Below are positions 32,101-42,393 of a DNA stretch of 64,000 nucleotides, in pieces. The first letter of the stretch is position 1. Each line of letters starts with the position of its first letter. This DNA comes from Monocercomonoides exilis (Eukaryota > Preaxostyla > Oxymonadida > Polymastigidae), in the NCBI GenBank assembly GCA_001643675.2, contig LSRY02000001.1, forward strand, positions 553,501-617,500. The letters are read 5' to 3'. Both the position numbers and the translations under genes were made by a program. The notes under the pieces are model-generated. The model had not been told where the DNA came from. It searched no databases and worked only from the letters and a program-made list of their open reading frames with translations.

Positions 32101-35100
32101 GAAAATCAGCCTTTGCAATTTGTATTTTCTAATATAACATTATCTGGAAACAGAGCATATCGTGGCTTTGACCTTTTTATAAAATGCCAAAACATCGAAA
32201 CTCAAATTGTTGAGGAACAGTTCCTGCTTGATTTTCGAAGTCTGAGCAGCAAAGAGCTCTCGATATGGGGCTGTACCAGAGAATTTAACGAAGATGAACA
32301 AGACTTACTTCCAAAAGTTATTTTGTTCAGAAGCGAAACAATTTTTGTTTCCGGCGTTTCGAGTAATAACACAAATAACAGACAATGCGGTAGTCTGAGC
32401 GGCCCGTGCACTTCGTTGGATACAGGCATTTCCCATGTAATTCCAACTAAATATTCTCAATTATTGATCGTAGAGGAAACAAATTTGCAGTCTGCAACTT
32501 CCATTAAAAGCGTTTTAATTCGGTCTTTAGATCAGCCTGAAAAAGTAATTATTCATTTGGACGAAAAAATAGAATGCGAGAATAGTCCTTTAATCGCCTC
32601 ATACGACATCGTCAAATTGGAATACATTTTATTTATTTTTCACCCCTCGTTTTGTTCTGATGCCAACGCTTTAATTGGACAGATGAATGGAACATTGACG
32701 ATTTCGTTTTTGCTTTTTTCAGTTGAACCAAATGATTCGATCATTGTGAAAAACGATTTAAACTTCAATATTATATCTGTTGATTGTGGTAGCTTATTAT
32801 TGGAAAACTGCGAGTTTTCATTTCTCTGTTTGGCCAGACCGATGATTCTCATTTCTCCAAATGCTGAAGCCAGAATTGAAGACAACATCGTTCATGATAT
32901 TGCAAGTCAAAAGTCGTTGCTTGCTTTAAAAAATGCTCTCGTGGTGGGTGTGCGTAGTTTGAATATTTCTCGAATACAGTTACAAGAAGGAACTTGTTGC
33001 GAATTTGCGTTTTCAAATGATTCAAAGGCAATATTGTCTTGTTTGTTTTTTGAAAATATTACAACTTCTTCGGATATGACATCTTCTATTATGGTCAACG
33101 ATATTGAAGCACTGGAATTATCAATGGAGAATTGCTCGTTTAGGAATTGCATTTCTCGTTCAGAAAAAGGATCCATTGCCTTGATCAGCCTTTGCAAAAA
33201 TGTTACAATCAGTTTTTGTTCATTTGATGGATTCAGTTCTGAGGCAAATTTGAATGTTCAGAATTCAAAATCAGATGCTATTTGCAAATGGAATGGTTCT
33301 TTGGTGGATTTTTCAAGCAGTGATGTGTTTTTGAAAGAAGCAAAAATAGAAAACTCACAAAAAGGCGGATTGTCATTGTCTGAAGGAAGTGTAACGATAG
33401 AAAAGGGGGAATTTGCAGGAAATAACGCGCGCGAAGAGGGATATTCATCGGCACGCAGGAACATTTTGTGCTTCAATGCACAGAAGTTGGGATTGGTTGA
33501 TACGAAGGAAGGAGGAACAGCAAATGATAACAAATTACAATGGATAATTAACGATGGCTGCAATCTCGCTGGCTCTGGATTTGAAAAGGGATGGGCTCTA
33601 TTTACACCAATTCTTGAGGATATTAAGACAGAAGATTTCGGAGAATGGATAAAACTGAGATTTTTCGGAAAGATGCTCCATCCATGCAATCTATCATTTC
33701 AGGTGATAAGCTCAAAAGGTGAAGAAAAGCTTATTGAAACGTACGAGCTTAGAGAAGAAGGGTATTTGACTGAGAAAGAAGCTGAAGGGATGGTAGGGTC
33801 AAGTTTAATCAAAGAAGCAGAAGATGAGGCAGAAGTGCTTGTAAGACTAAAATATGGATTCAAAAAAAGCCCTCTATATACGGATTGCGTTATGATAAAG
33901 AATGGAACTGAACTTCAGAAAAATTCAGATGGGAACATTGTGAAAGGAGGAAAGAAAGAAAGAACATTGTGGCCTATTATTGTAATTGTCCTTGTTGTCA
34001 CATTGTTGATTGTTCTCATAATTGCAATTGCTTTTGTAGTTCGATGGAAGAAAGCAAAGGAACGATCAGAAGAATTGGAGGAAATTGTGAATGACAACAT
34101 CAAAAAGGATCCGAAGGCATTCGAGATGGTGACGATGGAGATGTCTCCCGAGGAGCAGTGGAGGAGGGCAGAGAGGGAGGCTGAGAAGAAGAATGAAGAA
34201 AGGATCAAAAAGAGGGTGTATGAGAAAAGCCTGGGACACTCAGAGTCATCAGAGCATCTTCTCTCCGAGAGTGGATCAACTGAGTACATCCTGGGAAGAG
34301 ACTCAGACAAGATCCCTGATTGGGCATTAGAAAAGGAGGAGGAAGAAGAGATAAGAAAGCGAACTCCATCACCATCCATTTCATCCACTTCAACCACAGG
34401 CACTTCAGACACAGAATCCACATTTGTTCGAGGGGAGGATCTGTGTCCAACCACCTCATCGATGTCGAATCTCGTGGATGCGATGGCTTGTTCGTCACCG
34501 CATGAGAAGCTGATTGTGGATCTGAGGGATTCGCTGTTCATGCTGCTGCACGGAAAGAATGAGAAGAAAGAGATGGCGATTGGCACTCTGCGGGAGAGGG
34601 AGCAGACAGCTGCCCAAATCCTGTTCTGGGTGGCTGGTGGGGCGCTCTTCTCCTTCGAAGACGGGGAGGACGATCTTCCCTCTCTGCCAAACCTCAGCCC
34701 CCACATCGTGCTGTTCTCCGAGCACATGGTCATCTGCATCGCCCTCCATTCAGATTTCTCTTCTGATGATTCTGACACATCTTCCATCTCTTCATCAACT
34801 GTTGTCACATCTGCAAGCGATGATGATGACGATGATGGCAGAAACGATAGAGACTCTCTGCCCTCATCTGCATTTGAGGAAGAAGATAGCTTCAAAAAAG
34901 AGTGTTTGAGGTGGAAGGCGCCTGAGCTCCTGATCAACAAGAAGATGGGGGCAACACAGAAGTCTGTGGCATTCTCCATCGGGATGATGCTGTGGGAGTG
35001 TGTGACGCTCCAGATCCCGTTTGGTGAGTACGAGGCCGAGACTGCCGGCCAGAAGATAGCAAATGGCGAAAAGCCAGATCTGGGCGCGGCAGGCTGCTCC

Positions 35101-35328
35101 GCCTTCGCCCAAACCATCAACGCCTGCCTTTCCCAAAATCCAGATGCCCGCCCCAGCCCTGCCCAGCTCCAGCGCCAGTTCGTCCAACACTTTCCTGGCG
35201 GCGCTCCCAGCCTCACAGCTTCCGATGCCCTCTATTGTTACCACCCCTTGCACCTCAACTGCTCCTCCGATCAATCTGCCTCCTATTCCGCAACAACCTT
35301 CACCGAATATCCCGCTGCCCCCTCCTGA
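26197..35328 (+). CDS. Giant Pmp-like surface protein with C-terminal pseudokinase domain (copy 1)
   Basis: 3043 aa in one exon, ending in TGA. An N-terminal hydrophobic stretch (MNILKLCFFILASHNSAFH, from the internal Met at 26233) looks like a signal peptide. The ectodomain, about residues 30-2585, is built of beta-helix-like repeats with many GGA/GGG motifs. Five module boundaries match CG-x-PC-S, near residues 546, 889, 1305, 1680 and 2062. One membrane segment (IIVIVLVVTLLIVLIIAIAF) lies near 2591-2617, followed by RW and a charged juxtamembrane coil. The cytosolic tail has a kinase-like domain: an AAQILFWVA helix, then NLSPHIVLF where an HRDLxPxN loop should be, no DFG, then RWKAPELL (APE motif) and SIGMMLWECVTLQIPFGEY. 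The catalytic Asp, metal-binding Asn and DFG are all missing, so a scaffold or pseudokinase role is inferred. The gene pairs with the one at 49421-57730. Confidence 0.88.
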   Translation: MKTKSKKQPIKLMNILKLCFFILASHNSAFHNLLTFKNSDNQFKDIKRENKEFTKLQNSQHEMRDFIYEYILKNKKIINVCESEVESHFTIFNASVTEESILFINSNTFQTQFLIHDSSFFQLISCRHTSVSSAFLVQCLSESTIEFINFSIISFPFFENSQRLILSFSSYTQISIEESSFYNWRTPFNSNLMWSGNAQSIFVDKCKFHNVSQSVTRNTCSNEKSFTKSSALSNSVVTRSVNALESVIVCGTQNSNAFICFNSSFILGERIDNSLISQNRNESSSSLNFSNCEWIGCSAESGGALFVHDNTTAVLEIINSSFERCNATGKRGGAIYALSIAECLVFDSVFLGCSCESSSNYGGAGIECDNLNIQPFIQNCCFQEGWSGNDGGAVFIFNSKTKTKDCIVDCAFINNSCHNTNDGDGGGVCIWNNTGKVELRNCLFKNCYSEGCGGGITIQIIKENNGTLLYFCFFQNNKAEKFGHDICFQSSMNNHIDSSCKTTRNTINRVACRSDGQDLSNYLSCEYDSIRYVASSIVQSNAKDSFSCGFFEAYPCESISFCVSRLIPGVVVNINMMEGTISETHPIKILNNQYILSGPTESGAEIQTMFAESDVSLFSVSTGSLDVNHIRVIHDSSINNNRESRICCISSSGAINLKNTNISTDNSHSSDTSFKTEMIRIVAGSLTMENVGWTRFFSSTSFIYLSQTEILSISLLETTFENIIRTSQGAALIDSSTTTANIALKKCFIDGCGSQSSVDGGAMRISLNSPCHLKIEEGTIQNCYASSSVGRGGGVFLKLCNFQVEFSVFSLFNNNVAKWGYDLFVQSPDLQATSTSGQILLKIPWNSTFSTIRGFDNEATSVPIPLCVYLLDQPQNITVAKNDALNHPLCGFEQFPCSSLNYALTRQSGDKYVVFNDMVTLSENVRIEQNEHIIQGACESCGLDIADEMNENSNSLISISSITHLTTLKFALPAELPFHQLFMKSSSPLLEIISCSISTKDPDSVMTFSFLEMDAGFLNVSLFKTISLFLGSNPLFVLNGQNSVCSFSSFHIEKVSSRLSSHIFSVSSKVTFRLMNSMLSASTDSLEYQDLSLGAIFANTPFMVELTNNTITGFEKKSSKGGSIMCTLEEGGKIDIIGGTISECKSLNGDGGGLWIATSGASSFFIRNASSLAPKHCVNTNSEQLLTSIAKCVATATTVTNAGCGGGLFLQIGSNASSFVLNDLLFDQCQGTKGKDLFLVADDLFQVLSNDSISFNPDLNDFTRLNGYELSTSNNAFSIPLVLYLWDNYSSIIYVGGTGAWDFSSCGSETYPCSSISAAMKQRFANITTNLILHPSFCIQEELLFSQKEYAIGSIEDSITCQITDTAINKRNALISSQKSTSFEGITFSLPQNLTSHSLIFSCLSDTLSLNKCAIQLKEEYISFVFGSVEGGKLLISEFQYYHGTVNTGSVFSVNGSNGDASIQMSFCNFESLKISTGNLISAANSDEINITECNFSTISRVKGSGGCLHFVWSNSVESELRSTKVSKCNFDKCSVEEKDAGGGGVFCSIDEHSSVFISECQFSNCIAPNGDQTSGYGGGIYFNLVSSNSCFCISAPLFPLQAPNKAKYGNDVFIKAVNLSRSITNEALPFVASMMDSLTKESLGGYDGEDEEHAIPLQFFLKILDSSLFVKSDGVDVIVCGFEEYPCHSFGYSLQRIAGKENKTLSIIDEAILNCEVILNATNVASVGDVVSHLVCERALDGNAHNVIGVEAHSSIKSVNIEFPNAFSNEAIAFFSLEQDMSHLTIEECEFVQLEADSTSLQFELFVVKKGWLTLCQTSFTAISSSVPLFDFSPSAFVEIQNANIEDVKLSSKSAFILSDEVENDHSNFVEEENCNIYFSLCAFLRIHQNFSDNPSVIQAGKRRNNIVTIANSTFQDCGSTVSQKGGCMLLELHENFKIVCANSTIVECFVSYVGRGGGMFLIGKTNENQPLQFVFSNITLSGNRAYRGFDLFIKCQNIETQIVEEQFLLDFRSLSSKELSIWGCTREFNEDEQDLLPKVILFRSETIFVSGVSSNNTNNRQCGSLSGPCTSLDTGISHVIPTKYSQLLIVEETNLQSATSIKSVLIRSLDQPEKVIIHLDEKIECENSPLIASYDIVKLEYILFIFHPSFCSDANALIGQMNGTLTISFLLFSVEPNDSIIVKNDLNFNIISVDCGSLLLENCEFSFLCLARPMILISPNAEARIEDNIVHDIASQKSLLALKNALVVGVRSLNISRIQLQEGTCCEFAFSNDSKAILSCLFFENITTSSDMTSSIMVNDIEALELSMENCSFRNCISRSEKGSIALISLCKNVTISFCSFDGFSSEANLNVQNSKSDAICKWNGSLVDFSSSDVFLKEAKIENSQKGGLSLSEGSVTIEKGEFAGNNAREEGYSSARRNILCFNAQKLGLVDTKEGGTANDNKLQWIINDGCNLAGSGFEKGWALFTPILEDIKTEDFGEWIKLRFFGKMLHPCNLSFQVISSKGEEKLIETYELREEGYLTEKEAEGMVGSSLIKEAEDEAEVLVRLKYGFKKSPLYTDCVMIKNGTELQKNSDGNIVKGGKKERTLWPIIVIVLVVTLLIVLIIAIAFVVRWKKAKERSEELEEIVNDNIKKDPKAFEMVTMEMSPEEQWRRAEREAEKKNEERIKKRVYEKSLGHSESSEHLLSESGSTEYILGRDSDKIPDWALEKEEEEEIRKRTPSPSISSTSTTGTSDTESTFVRGEDLCPTTSSMSNLVDAMACSSPHEKLIVDLRDSLFMLLHGKNEKKEMAIGTLREREQTAAQILFWVAGGALFSFEDGEDDLPSLPNLSPHIVLFSEHMVICIALHSDFSSDDSDTSSISSSTVVTSASDDDDDDGRNDRDSLPSSAFEEEDSFKKECLRWKAPELLINKKMGATQKSVAFSIGMMLWECVTLQIPFGEYEAETAGQKIANGEKPDLGAAGCSAFAQTINACLSQNPDARPSPAQLQRQFVQHFPGGAPSLTASDALYCYHPLHLNCSSDQSASYSATTFTEYPAAPS

Positions 35329-37025
35329 TCCTTCTCCGAGCAGCTGAACATGCCCTGTCTTTTTCCATCCAGCTCTCCCCCAGCCCTTCCACATCCCAAA
35401 GACATCCTTGGAAGCTGGCAAGCGAAAAAGTCACGTCTGCAGTTCAAATAAAGCGGAAATGACGCAGACAAGATAGATGCTCACAAATGACGATAGCGCA
35501 GACTGCATCTCATTCTGTGCCTCTTGTCAAACGTAACAGTCGTTTTATTTATTTATTGCTTTCTTGTCTTTTTTTTGGAAATGCTTCCATCTGTTTTCCG
35601 TTTTCATTTTGCCAGCGCCGATTTTGTTGTTATTATGAGGACCAGGCTCGCCAAGCTGCGGCCGTGTAGCTTTTTGCATCCTTCCATTTTGTGTTTGTTT
35701 GTTTGTTTGTTTTGTACTCGCTTTGTATTCGGCGTTTTTCTTCATTCACAGATGTTGTGGTTTTCAAGCCATTTTCATCCCCATTTCATTGTCCTGTTCC
35801 CATCCATGTGCGCTCTTCACATCACTTCCGTTGTCGCGCGCTCTCTCTCTCTAAAATAAACAAATCAGGGCATTTGCACTTCTATGTGGAAAAAACACAC
35901 AAACAGGTGCCAAAAAGAAAAAAGCAAAAATTGCGTTTCTGTCACAATTCTCTGTCTTTCTGAGAAAAAGAAAAGCAAACGAATAAAATGCGAATTTTTC
36001 TATCAATAAAAACGATTGAGTGCACACCATTCTCTTTGGCAAAGAAAATGTCAAAGCGCTCGCTCAGCAAGAACACTCACTTTGTGTGCTTGCCCAGGAA
36101 GCAACACGAAAACGGAAACAGCACCAAACTCAATTTCGAAAGAGCCATGTTAGCCTTGCAACATAAAGAATAACAATATCACAAACAGATGCATCGGATG
36201 ATTCACAAAAGAAAAGAAAAGAAAAGAAAAAGTTTGAAAAAAAAATGAATGGATGAATGAATGAATGAATGAAGAGGACAAAATCCAAATCACACATCTG
36301 GCCAACACTCAAAAAGCACAAATACTCCCACTGACATTTCAAAAACAAACCAATCAACAACAAAAAACAAACAAGCAATTGCTACGACAGAACAAACCAG
36401 AAAATACAAATAATTAGTCGTTATTAATGTCTTTATTGCATCAGAATTCTTTTCTTTTCGCTCCTCATTAATCTGAAGAGTTTGAAACTCGATTTTCTAT
36501 CACTTTAAAAACTCATTGCTTTGCTTCCTTCTTGTTCCTATTTTCCCATTGCTGTGGATTCTTTTTTCGATTCCTCAATAATGAGTTCCTTTTCTTCTCT
36601 GCCCATTGTCGAAGAAAAATTCAAAGATTATCAAAAAGCTAATTCTTCAAGATTCATATGTGCAAATACTTCATACCTCAATTGCTCCAGTTCTTTCATA
36701 TTCTTTTATGAAAATTAAAAGAATATTATTTCGATACATGCAAAAAAATGCGCTCATTTAAGACAAAATAGTGGAAATGATATGGACGTATAATAAATAC
36801 AAAAGCAGTTTTTTAAGCAGTTGGATTTTTTTCAAAAATAGTTGTTTCGATTTCTTCAATTTGAATTGTTGGTTCGATCAACAGGAACAAAAGAATTTTA
36901 ATTCTGCCCCATTCACCAGAATTCTGCAGTTTCATTGAACTTTTTATCAAAAACTGTTTTTTATTGAGTAGAAACAACTGGATTAGACAATGAATATCTT
37001 GGATCCTGAACAAATTATTTATAGA
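35329..37025. other. Intergenic, no firm gene
   Basis: Directly after the TGA of the giant gene the frame stays open for about 45 codons and has C-rich Pro/Ser composition, probably by chance or as a lost extension. A short TGAA run lies near 36246-36273. No RNA gene or recognisable protein was seen. Confidence 0.4.
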
Positions 37026-38426
37026 ATGAGCATTGTTGATAAGTTTTGGAGTCTGTTCATTTTCTGTTATTTGAAAGCTCAATTCCTTTTTATTTCAATT
37101 ATTTTCGAAGAATTGCTCGACGTACTTGGATGTTGCAACGAGGATGAGCAAAAGCAGAAAATCGTTGAAATGAATGAAAATATTGTGAAATGAATAATCC
37201 CGAGTTAAAAACTGTCTTCACAAAAGAACTACTCAACAAAATTGACAAAATGCTCGAAGAAAGGAAAATGAATTTGGAAAATGCGATTTTGTTGTTGAAG
37301 CATATTGGTTATTGCAATGTGCTGAAAAGAACTTTTGATTATATCTTTGAAAAATCTTCATTGAACAAAAGATTTGAGGAGATGATCATTGAAGAAGAAA
37401 AGAAAAAGGAAGAAAAGAATGAAAAACTACTTGTTGACCTTTGTGAATGCTATCTGACGCACAGTATCTTCCCTTCATCGAAATTACATTCAATTTGTGT
37501 GCCCTGTCTTCTGAAAGTTGCATCGAACAAAGAGGAAAACAAAGACATTCAAAAAGAAGTGGAGCTAGCTCTTTTGACCCTGAGTTACATTGAAGAAATT
37601 GATGTGTGGGTACCTGTAACTTCACTTTTAACATTTTTGAATTTCTTTCTCATTTTTTGATTAGGATATTGATAAATAACTATATTTGAATGAAATCAAA
37701 GAGAACATTCAATATCATCAGGAGCAACACAATCTGACACGCCTGGCGTATCAATCTGCTTGTGAATTTTTAATAAAGATGTTATTCAAAGATAATAGTT
37801 TGCAAGATACTATTTTGAATGAGCTGCATATGGTGAAAGAAGCAACAAGAGAACTAAAAGAGCTTTCAAGATTCGCAGATAGGAGGAGAAAGAAAGAGTC
37901 AAAAGAAGAAAAAGGAGAAAAAGGAGAGCTTGTTTTAATAAGATGGCTACAAGCATTGAGGCATATCTTTTACTCATGCCAACTGTGGGATAAAGAATAC
38001 TGTACGCTAATTGGCAGCGTTGTTCAGATGTTCAGAGCAGCAAAGGATCATAGCCCAGACATTCTCGATGAATGCAATTATTTATTGAGAACTGCAGCAA
38101 AATTCAGAGCTGTGAGGGTTGAAGACTTGCTGAAAGGCGGAGCGGTTGATCTCTTTTTGGAGAGGATCCTGCGATCAACGATGGAAGATAGGATGGTAAA
38201 TGAAAGTTTCCAATTCTTTATTGACATTTTATATCGATTGATAATGCAAGAGGATGATGAAATGGAAGAAGAGAATAAAAAGGCAACCAAAATGGAGCTA
38301 TTTGAAAAATTCTCGGAAGATTTGAGAAGAGGAAGAAATGAAGTTTTTGAAAGAACTTTCTTCTTCCCCTTCTTCTTCTCTGATGAAAATCAATTTGTGC
38401 CACCTTCATTTTCAAAAAGTCGTTAA
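37026..38426 (+). pseudogene. Helical (ARM-like) multigene family, copy B, broken
   Basis: Homologue of the copies at 3541-4968 and 58583-60015. By alignment: exon 1 37026-37050 (MSIVDKFW, with the start ATG kept), exon 2 37111-37603, exon 3 37665-38426. Exon 2 lacks one base near 37185, so NEDEQKQKIVEMNENIVK runs into a stop while the family sequence (NNPELKTVFTKEL) resumes in the next frame. Exon 3 has TAA in DIDK-stop-LYLNEIKENI, where copy C has Glu. The last 40 or so codons (after LFEKFSEDLRRGRNE) no longer align with the family end. Two clean disabling changes in otherwise well-conserved sequence suggest recent inactivation. Confidence 0.8.
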
Positions 38427-38642
38427 CTGATTCCTCTTCTATGAAACAAGAGCAGAATTTCACACTTCATTCAAAACTGCCTCAATCACCTTCTTATGAT
38501 CCGTCATTAAAATGAGATTGACAAACAGCGAAGAAATTGTTATTGTCATCATCAGTTATTTTATGAGTGAAGTAGAGAATGCAGATGAAATTGTTAGTAA
38601 AAATAGCCTCATTTTCCAAAAAAAGCAACAATAAAAAAGAAC

Positions 38643-39134
38643 TATACCTCTGTGACCTGACAAATTACTTGAAGCCTCGTCTGTCACAAAAAAAAAAAAA
38701 GAAAGAAAGAAAAAGAAAAAAAGAAAGAAAAAAGAAAAAAAAATTTAAAAATTAATATAAAATAAACTATTGCTAAAACTTCCAAAGACTTTTCAAAGCA
38801 ATGGAAAAGATTTGTTGATAGCATCTGTAATATCTTGTCGTTTTTTCTCTTTTGTCAGTGACCGTCAGTGACTGTCAATGACAAATTGTGACAAAAATAT
38901 TCCTCAACTGACATTTCGTGTCAAATAAAATAAATATTGGGAACCTGATCATTTTATTTTAATTTTAATTTTTGCAAAATAATAAGAATTATTTCATGAA
39001 GATTTTTAAATTAATTATTATAGTAATTAAGAATTATGAAATAATTATAAATAACCCTTTTTGACAAGTCATAAATATCTTGTCAGTCATTTTGTCATTT
39101 TTTCAATTTTCTCTTGTCATGTCACAGAGGTATA
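38643..39134. mobile_element. 492-bp TA-flanked MITE
   Basis: The termini are inverted copies of TATACCTCTGTGAC, pairing over 21 bp with one mismatch (38643-38663 and 39114-39134). The outermost TA on each side fits a TA target duplication as made by mariner/pogo-type transposases; removing the element restores an A/G-rich sequence around a single TA. The interior is non-coding and carries many short GTCA/TGTCA repeats, including GTCAGTGACCGTCAGTGACT near 38858. Confidence 0.75.
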
Positions 39135-39415
39135 AAAAGAACCATCGAAGTAAGTGGAAAATTATTTATCTTTGATTGAATGACAAATGAAAACCCAATT
39201 GCTATTACTCAATGATGATTCAGAACTATTCTTCCATTGTGAATAAAACTATGAGGGGAACAGTGAATTGGTTATAAATGTATGAAATCTGTTAATGGAG
39301 GTGGAACAAAGTCTCTATACGAAAAAATGACGTTCCAAGGTTGATAAAAAGTCGTTTTTGGAAAGTGCAGAGAAGTATCGAAACGCACAAATGAAAAACA
39401 AATCTCGTGATATTG

Positions 39416-41516
39416 GGTCAGTTATTTATCGGGACCTTTTTTTTAACGGCGCCAAAATTTTAAAATAGATAATTAATATTCCCACTTTTTATATATTAAT
39501 TAACATTATCAGTATATAAGCAAACCCTGAAAATTAGGATAATTACATTTGAATACGAAGCCTATTTCCAATGGGAAGGAGATGTGGGGGTTAATCCCTT
39601 CCATCGAAAAAAATAATTAAATAGGTGGGTAACAAGGGGTGTGAAACCATTTTAATTCGTATTGAATGTAAATAAAAATTAAATTTCAATGAAAATAGAA
39701 AATTTTAATTTAAATTGAAATTTATAAATTAATAAATTGGACTTCAGATCATTACCATAATAAAAAAATGAAAATTGCTGTGGAACAAAAGAAAATTGCT
39801 GGACAAAGGAAATTACGTGGTGCGATGATATCTTTCGATTACAGAATGACAGACAATCAGCTGGAACTGACGGCACGCATAGTGGTGGATGGAATTGTCA
39901 GGATCACAGACGCAATTAGCTCCATGGAATTCTCACGCAAAAGGATCAAAAATACTGTTCGGGCGCTGAGAAGCAAAAGGCTGGTTTTAAAAGTTGGAAG
40001 ACCGTGATTTGTGATAGGAGACAAAGAACAAATTGTGCTGGATGAAATTATCATTGAATCAAGATCTGGAAGCTGTTTGCCTATTCGGTAGGTTCGCGAA
40101 CTGGTTTGTTGTTCTTAAATAATTAATAATTCAAATAAATATATTAGACGGATAATGTGATTAATAATAAAGATGACGAAGACGCCCCAAACATTAACGT
40201 TTCAATGGGAACCTCTAACCAATTTGTGAAGCGCCATCCCGAGCTGAAGAGAAGTTCACCGAAAAACATTGATGTTAATTGCATTGTAGTGTCGTGCCAA
40301 AGTGTTCTGCAGCCCTGGTATTCATTGCTGGACGGCTAACATGAAAAAAATGAATACTGCAAAGAACTGATATTCAACATGGATGAGTCATCACTAAGAG
40401 TCCCAACCAATTCAAAGCTAAGTGTGGTTCATCAAAAAAATAAAAGTCCAGGACTTCGCAAAGAACCAACGAAAATTGCGAATTCTTCTCTTGTTGCTGC
40501 TGTGGCTGCTGATGGATTTGCACTTCCTTCTGTGATTCTATGGCCTCGCAAGAGTCTTCCTGATGAAATGAAACCGCTGCTGTCGCAGACTCTGGATATC
40601 TGGCCGAACGGAAGTGGTTGGATGGGCTGCAATCAATTCAAAAAGAACGCGCTCACAATACTCCTTCAAGGAATTATCGATCGCAGAAAGCGTATGTCAC
40701 TGGAAAACTCTTGCTGCTTGCTTCTCATCGACTCACACATTTCTCGCGCAGATCCAACAATCTGGAGAGAATTTCAAAAAGAAAATATCGACGTCGTCAC
40801 CTTCATTCCTCACAGCACACATATCGCACAGCCTCTTGACAGAGGAGTCTTTGTTGTTCTCAAAACAAAACTGCAAACAAAATATGATCTTTTATCTTCT
40901 TTAACATCTTCATCAAAAATAACAGCTCTTGTGGATGTTCTCCCTCAAGCAATTCATTCCGCCCTCTCACCTGCTGTTATAAAAAAAACCTTCGAACCGA
41001 GTTGAGTTCTTCATAACGAATCTGGACCGATTCTCATGAAGCTTAAAGAAGCATCAGAATATCAACCTTCATCACATTCAAACAGATTCGATTTCTATGG
41101 CAAGTTAATTACTGATGAGAAGCTTCTGAATGATTGGAGTGAACATTTGGGAATTAAAGAAGAAGAAAAAGTTGAAAAAGTTGAAAAAGAAGAAAAAGAA
41201 GAAAAAGAAGAAAACGAAGAAAAAGTTGTTGATAATAAGAATTCTACTGAAGAAATGAAAAAAGAAAAGCAAAAAGAAGATAATGAGTTAAAGTCTTTAG
41301 TTGAAATGAAAAAAATAAAAAGAAAATTTGAAGTGAAAGAAGATGATCATGAAAATGAAAAGGAAGAAATCAATGGAATTGAAAGAAAAAAGGGAAAAAG
41401 AAAAGAAATACTTAAATTGGATTCGTCATTTGTGTTTTTTTAATTTTTATTTAATTTTTTTTCATAACAAAAAAAAGGTCCCAATAAAAAAAAAGGTTCC
41501 CCATAAATAACTGACC
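39416..41516. mobile_element. 2.1-kb pogo-like DNA transposon with terminal inverted repeats
   Basis: The left end GGTCAGTTATTTATCGGGAC and, inverted, the right end GGTCAGTTATTTATGGGGAA pair over nearly 30 bp with one substitution and one indel. A TA dinucleotide lies just outside each end, at slightly different distances. The interior holds the remains of one transposase on the plus strand. Confidence 0.8.
39768..41443 (+). pseudogene. Decayed transposase of the pogo-like element (DDE_1)
   Basis: The first segment (39768-40007) is an N-terminal DNA-binding region. The next (40157-40339) contains NQFVKRHPELKRSSPKNID, typical of the second helix-turn-helix of Tc5/pogo proteins. The catalytic segment (40379-41005) shows FNMDESSLRVPTN (first D), LLIDSHISRADP (second D) and HSTHIAQPLDRGVF (third D). 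The tail (41036-41443) is very acidic and lysine-rich. In-frame stops separate the parts: TGA near 40006, TAG near 40090, TAA at 40337-40339 and TGA at 41003-41005. Part of 40090-40148 may be an intron ending ATATTAG. The protein is clearly a different pogo lineage from the relic at 1141-2792. Confidence 0.85.
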
Positions 41517-42393
41517 ATAAGCAACAAGGCTTTGATAATATTCTATCTTTCAATTCTTTGTATGGATAAAATAATATCGTTCAATTACGACAAGTCAATA
41601 GTTATCAACGTGATTTTTAATCGGATACTTTATATTTATTGTTCTTCAACTTATACGCTAAAAAATGAAGAACATAGCTTGGAATCAAAAAACAAGAGAA
41701 ATATAAAAACGAGATAATTATTGACATGCTTTGTTTGGAAAATTTGTGAAAAAACGAGAGAAATCAAAAGAAATGTTTAAAACGATTAATAAAAAATATC
41801 GATATAAAGCAAAAAGAATAGAAACGAGAAAATATATATTAAGAAGATCGAAAACATTGTTGCACACAAAACCTCAGAAAATCAATGCGAGAAAAAAAAC
41901 TACATTCTTTAAAATATCTGTAAATTACGGTCTATTTCCTTTGTTTTCAGCATTTTTTGCTGATAAATTGTCCAAACATTAAACAGAAAAGCACAGAATT
42001 TGGTTAGATGCAAAGATAAGCAAATGTGGTACATAGAAAAGAAGAAACAGAAAAAATTCAACTCTTAGGATGTCAGAATACCAGAAAAAAGATTGGCCGA
42101 AAATTTAAATTGAATTGAAAGCGAACTGAAGTTGCCTCCCCCATTAAATTGAAGATTGACTCATTATTTTTAGAATCTTGAGAAGAAAAGATTGACAAAA
42201 GACGAAAAAAACTAATAAATAATACCCTTAAAAATGGAAAACCTTTGACATGAAACACACTTAAAACGCAATCAAAAAAAGAAAAAGCCACATATTCGGA
42301 GCTGACATTGTATTAATATTGATTATTATCTCAATCCTCAAATAGATGGCATTCTCTTGTTCAACTTTCCTAAGCGATCGAACATCTCCCGCT
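41517..42393. other. Intergenic between transposon and TMEM181-like gene
   Basis: AT-rich DNA. A Lys/Arg-rich frame near 41774-41982 is open, but it begins without a convincing start and resembles nothing known to me. Confidence 0.4.

Noticed and set aside
33915-35216. 433-codon minus-strand frame opposite the 3' end of the first Pmp-like gene
   Set aside because: It is the antisense shadow of the conserved kinase-like tail, and the sense protein has recognisable motifs. Similar shadows lie opposite the giant gene (11872-12597) and the nucleoporin (20132-20785, 21242-21733).
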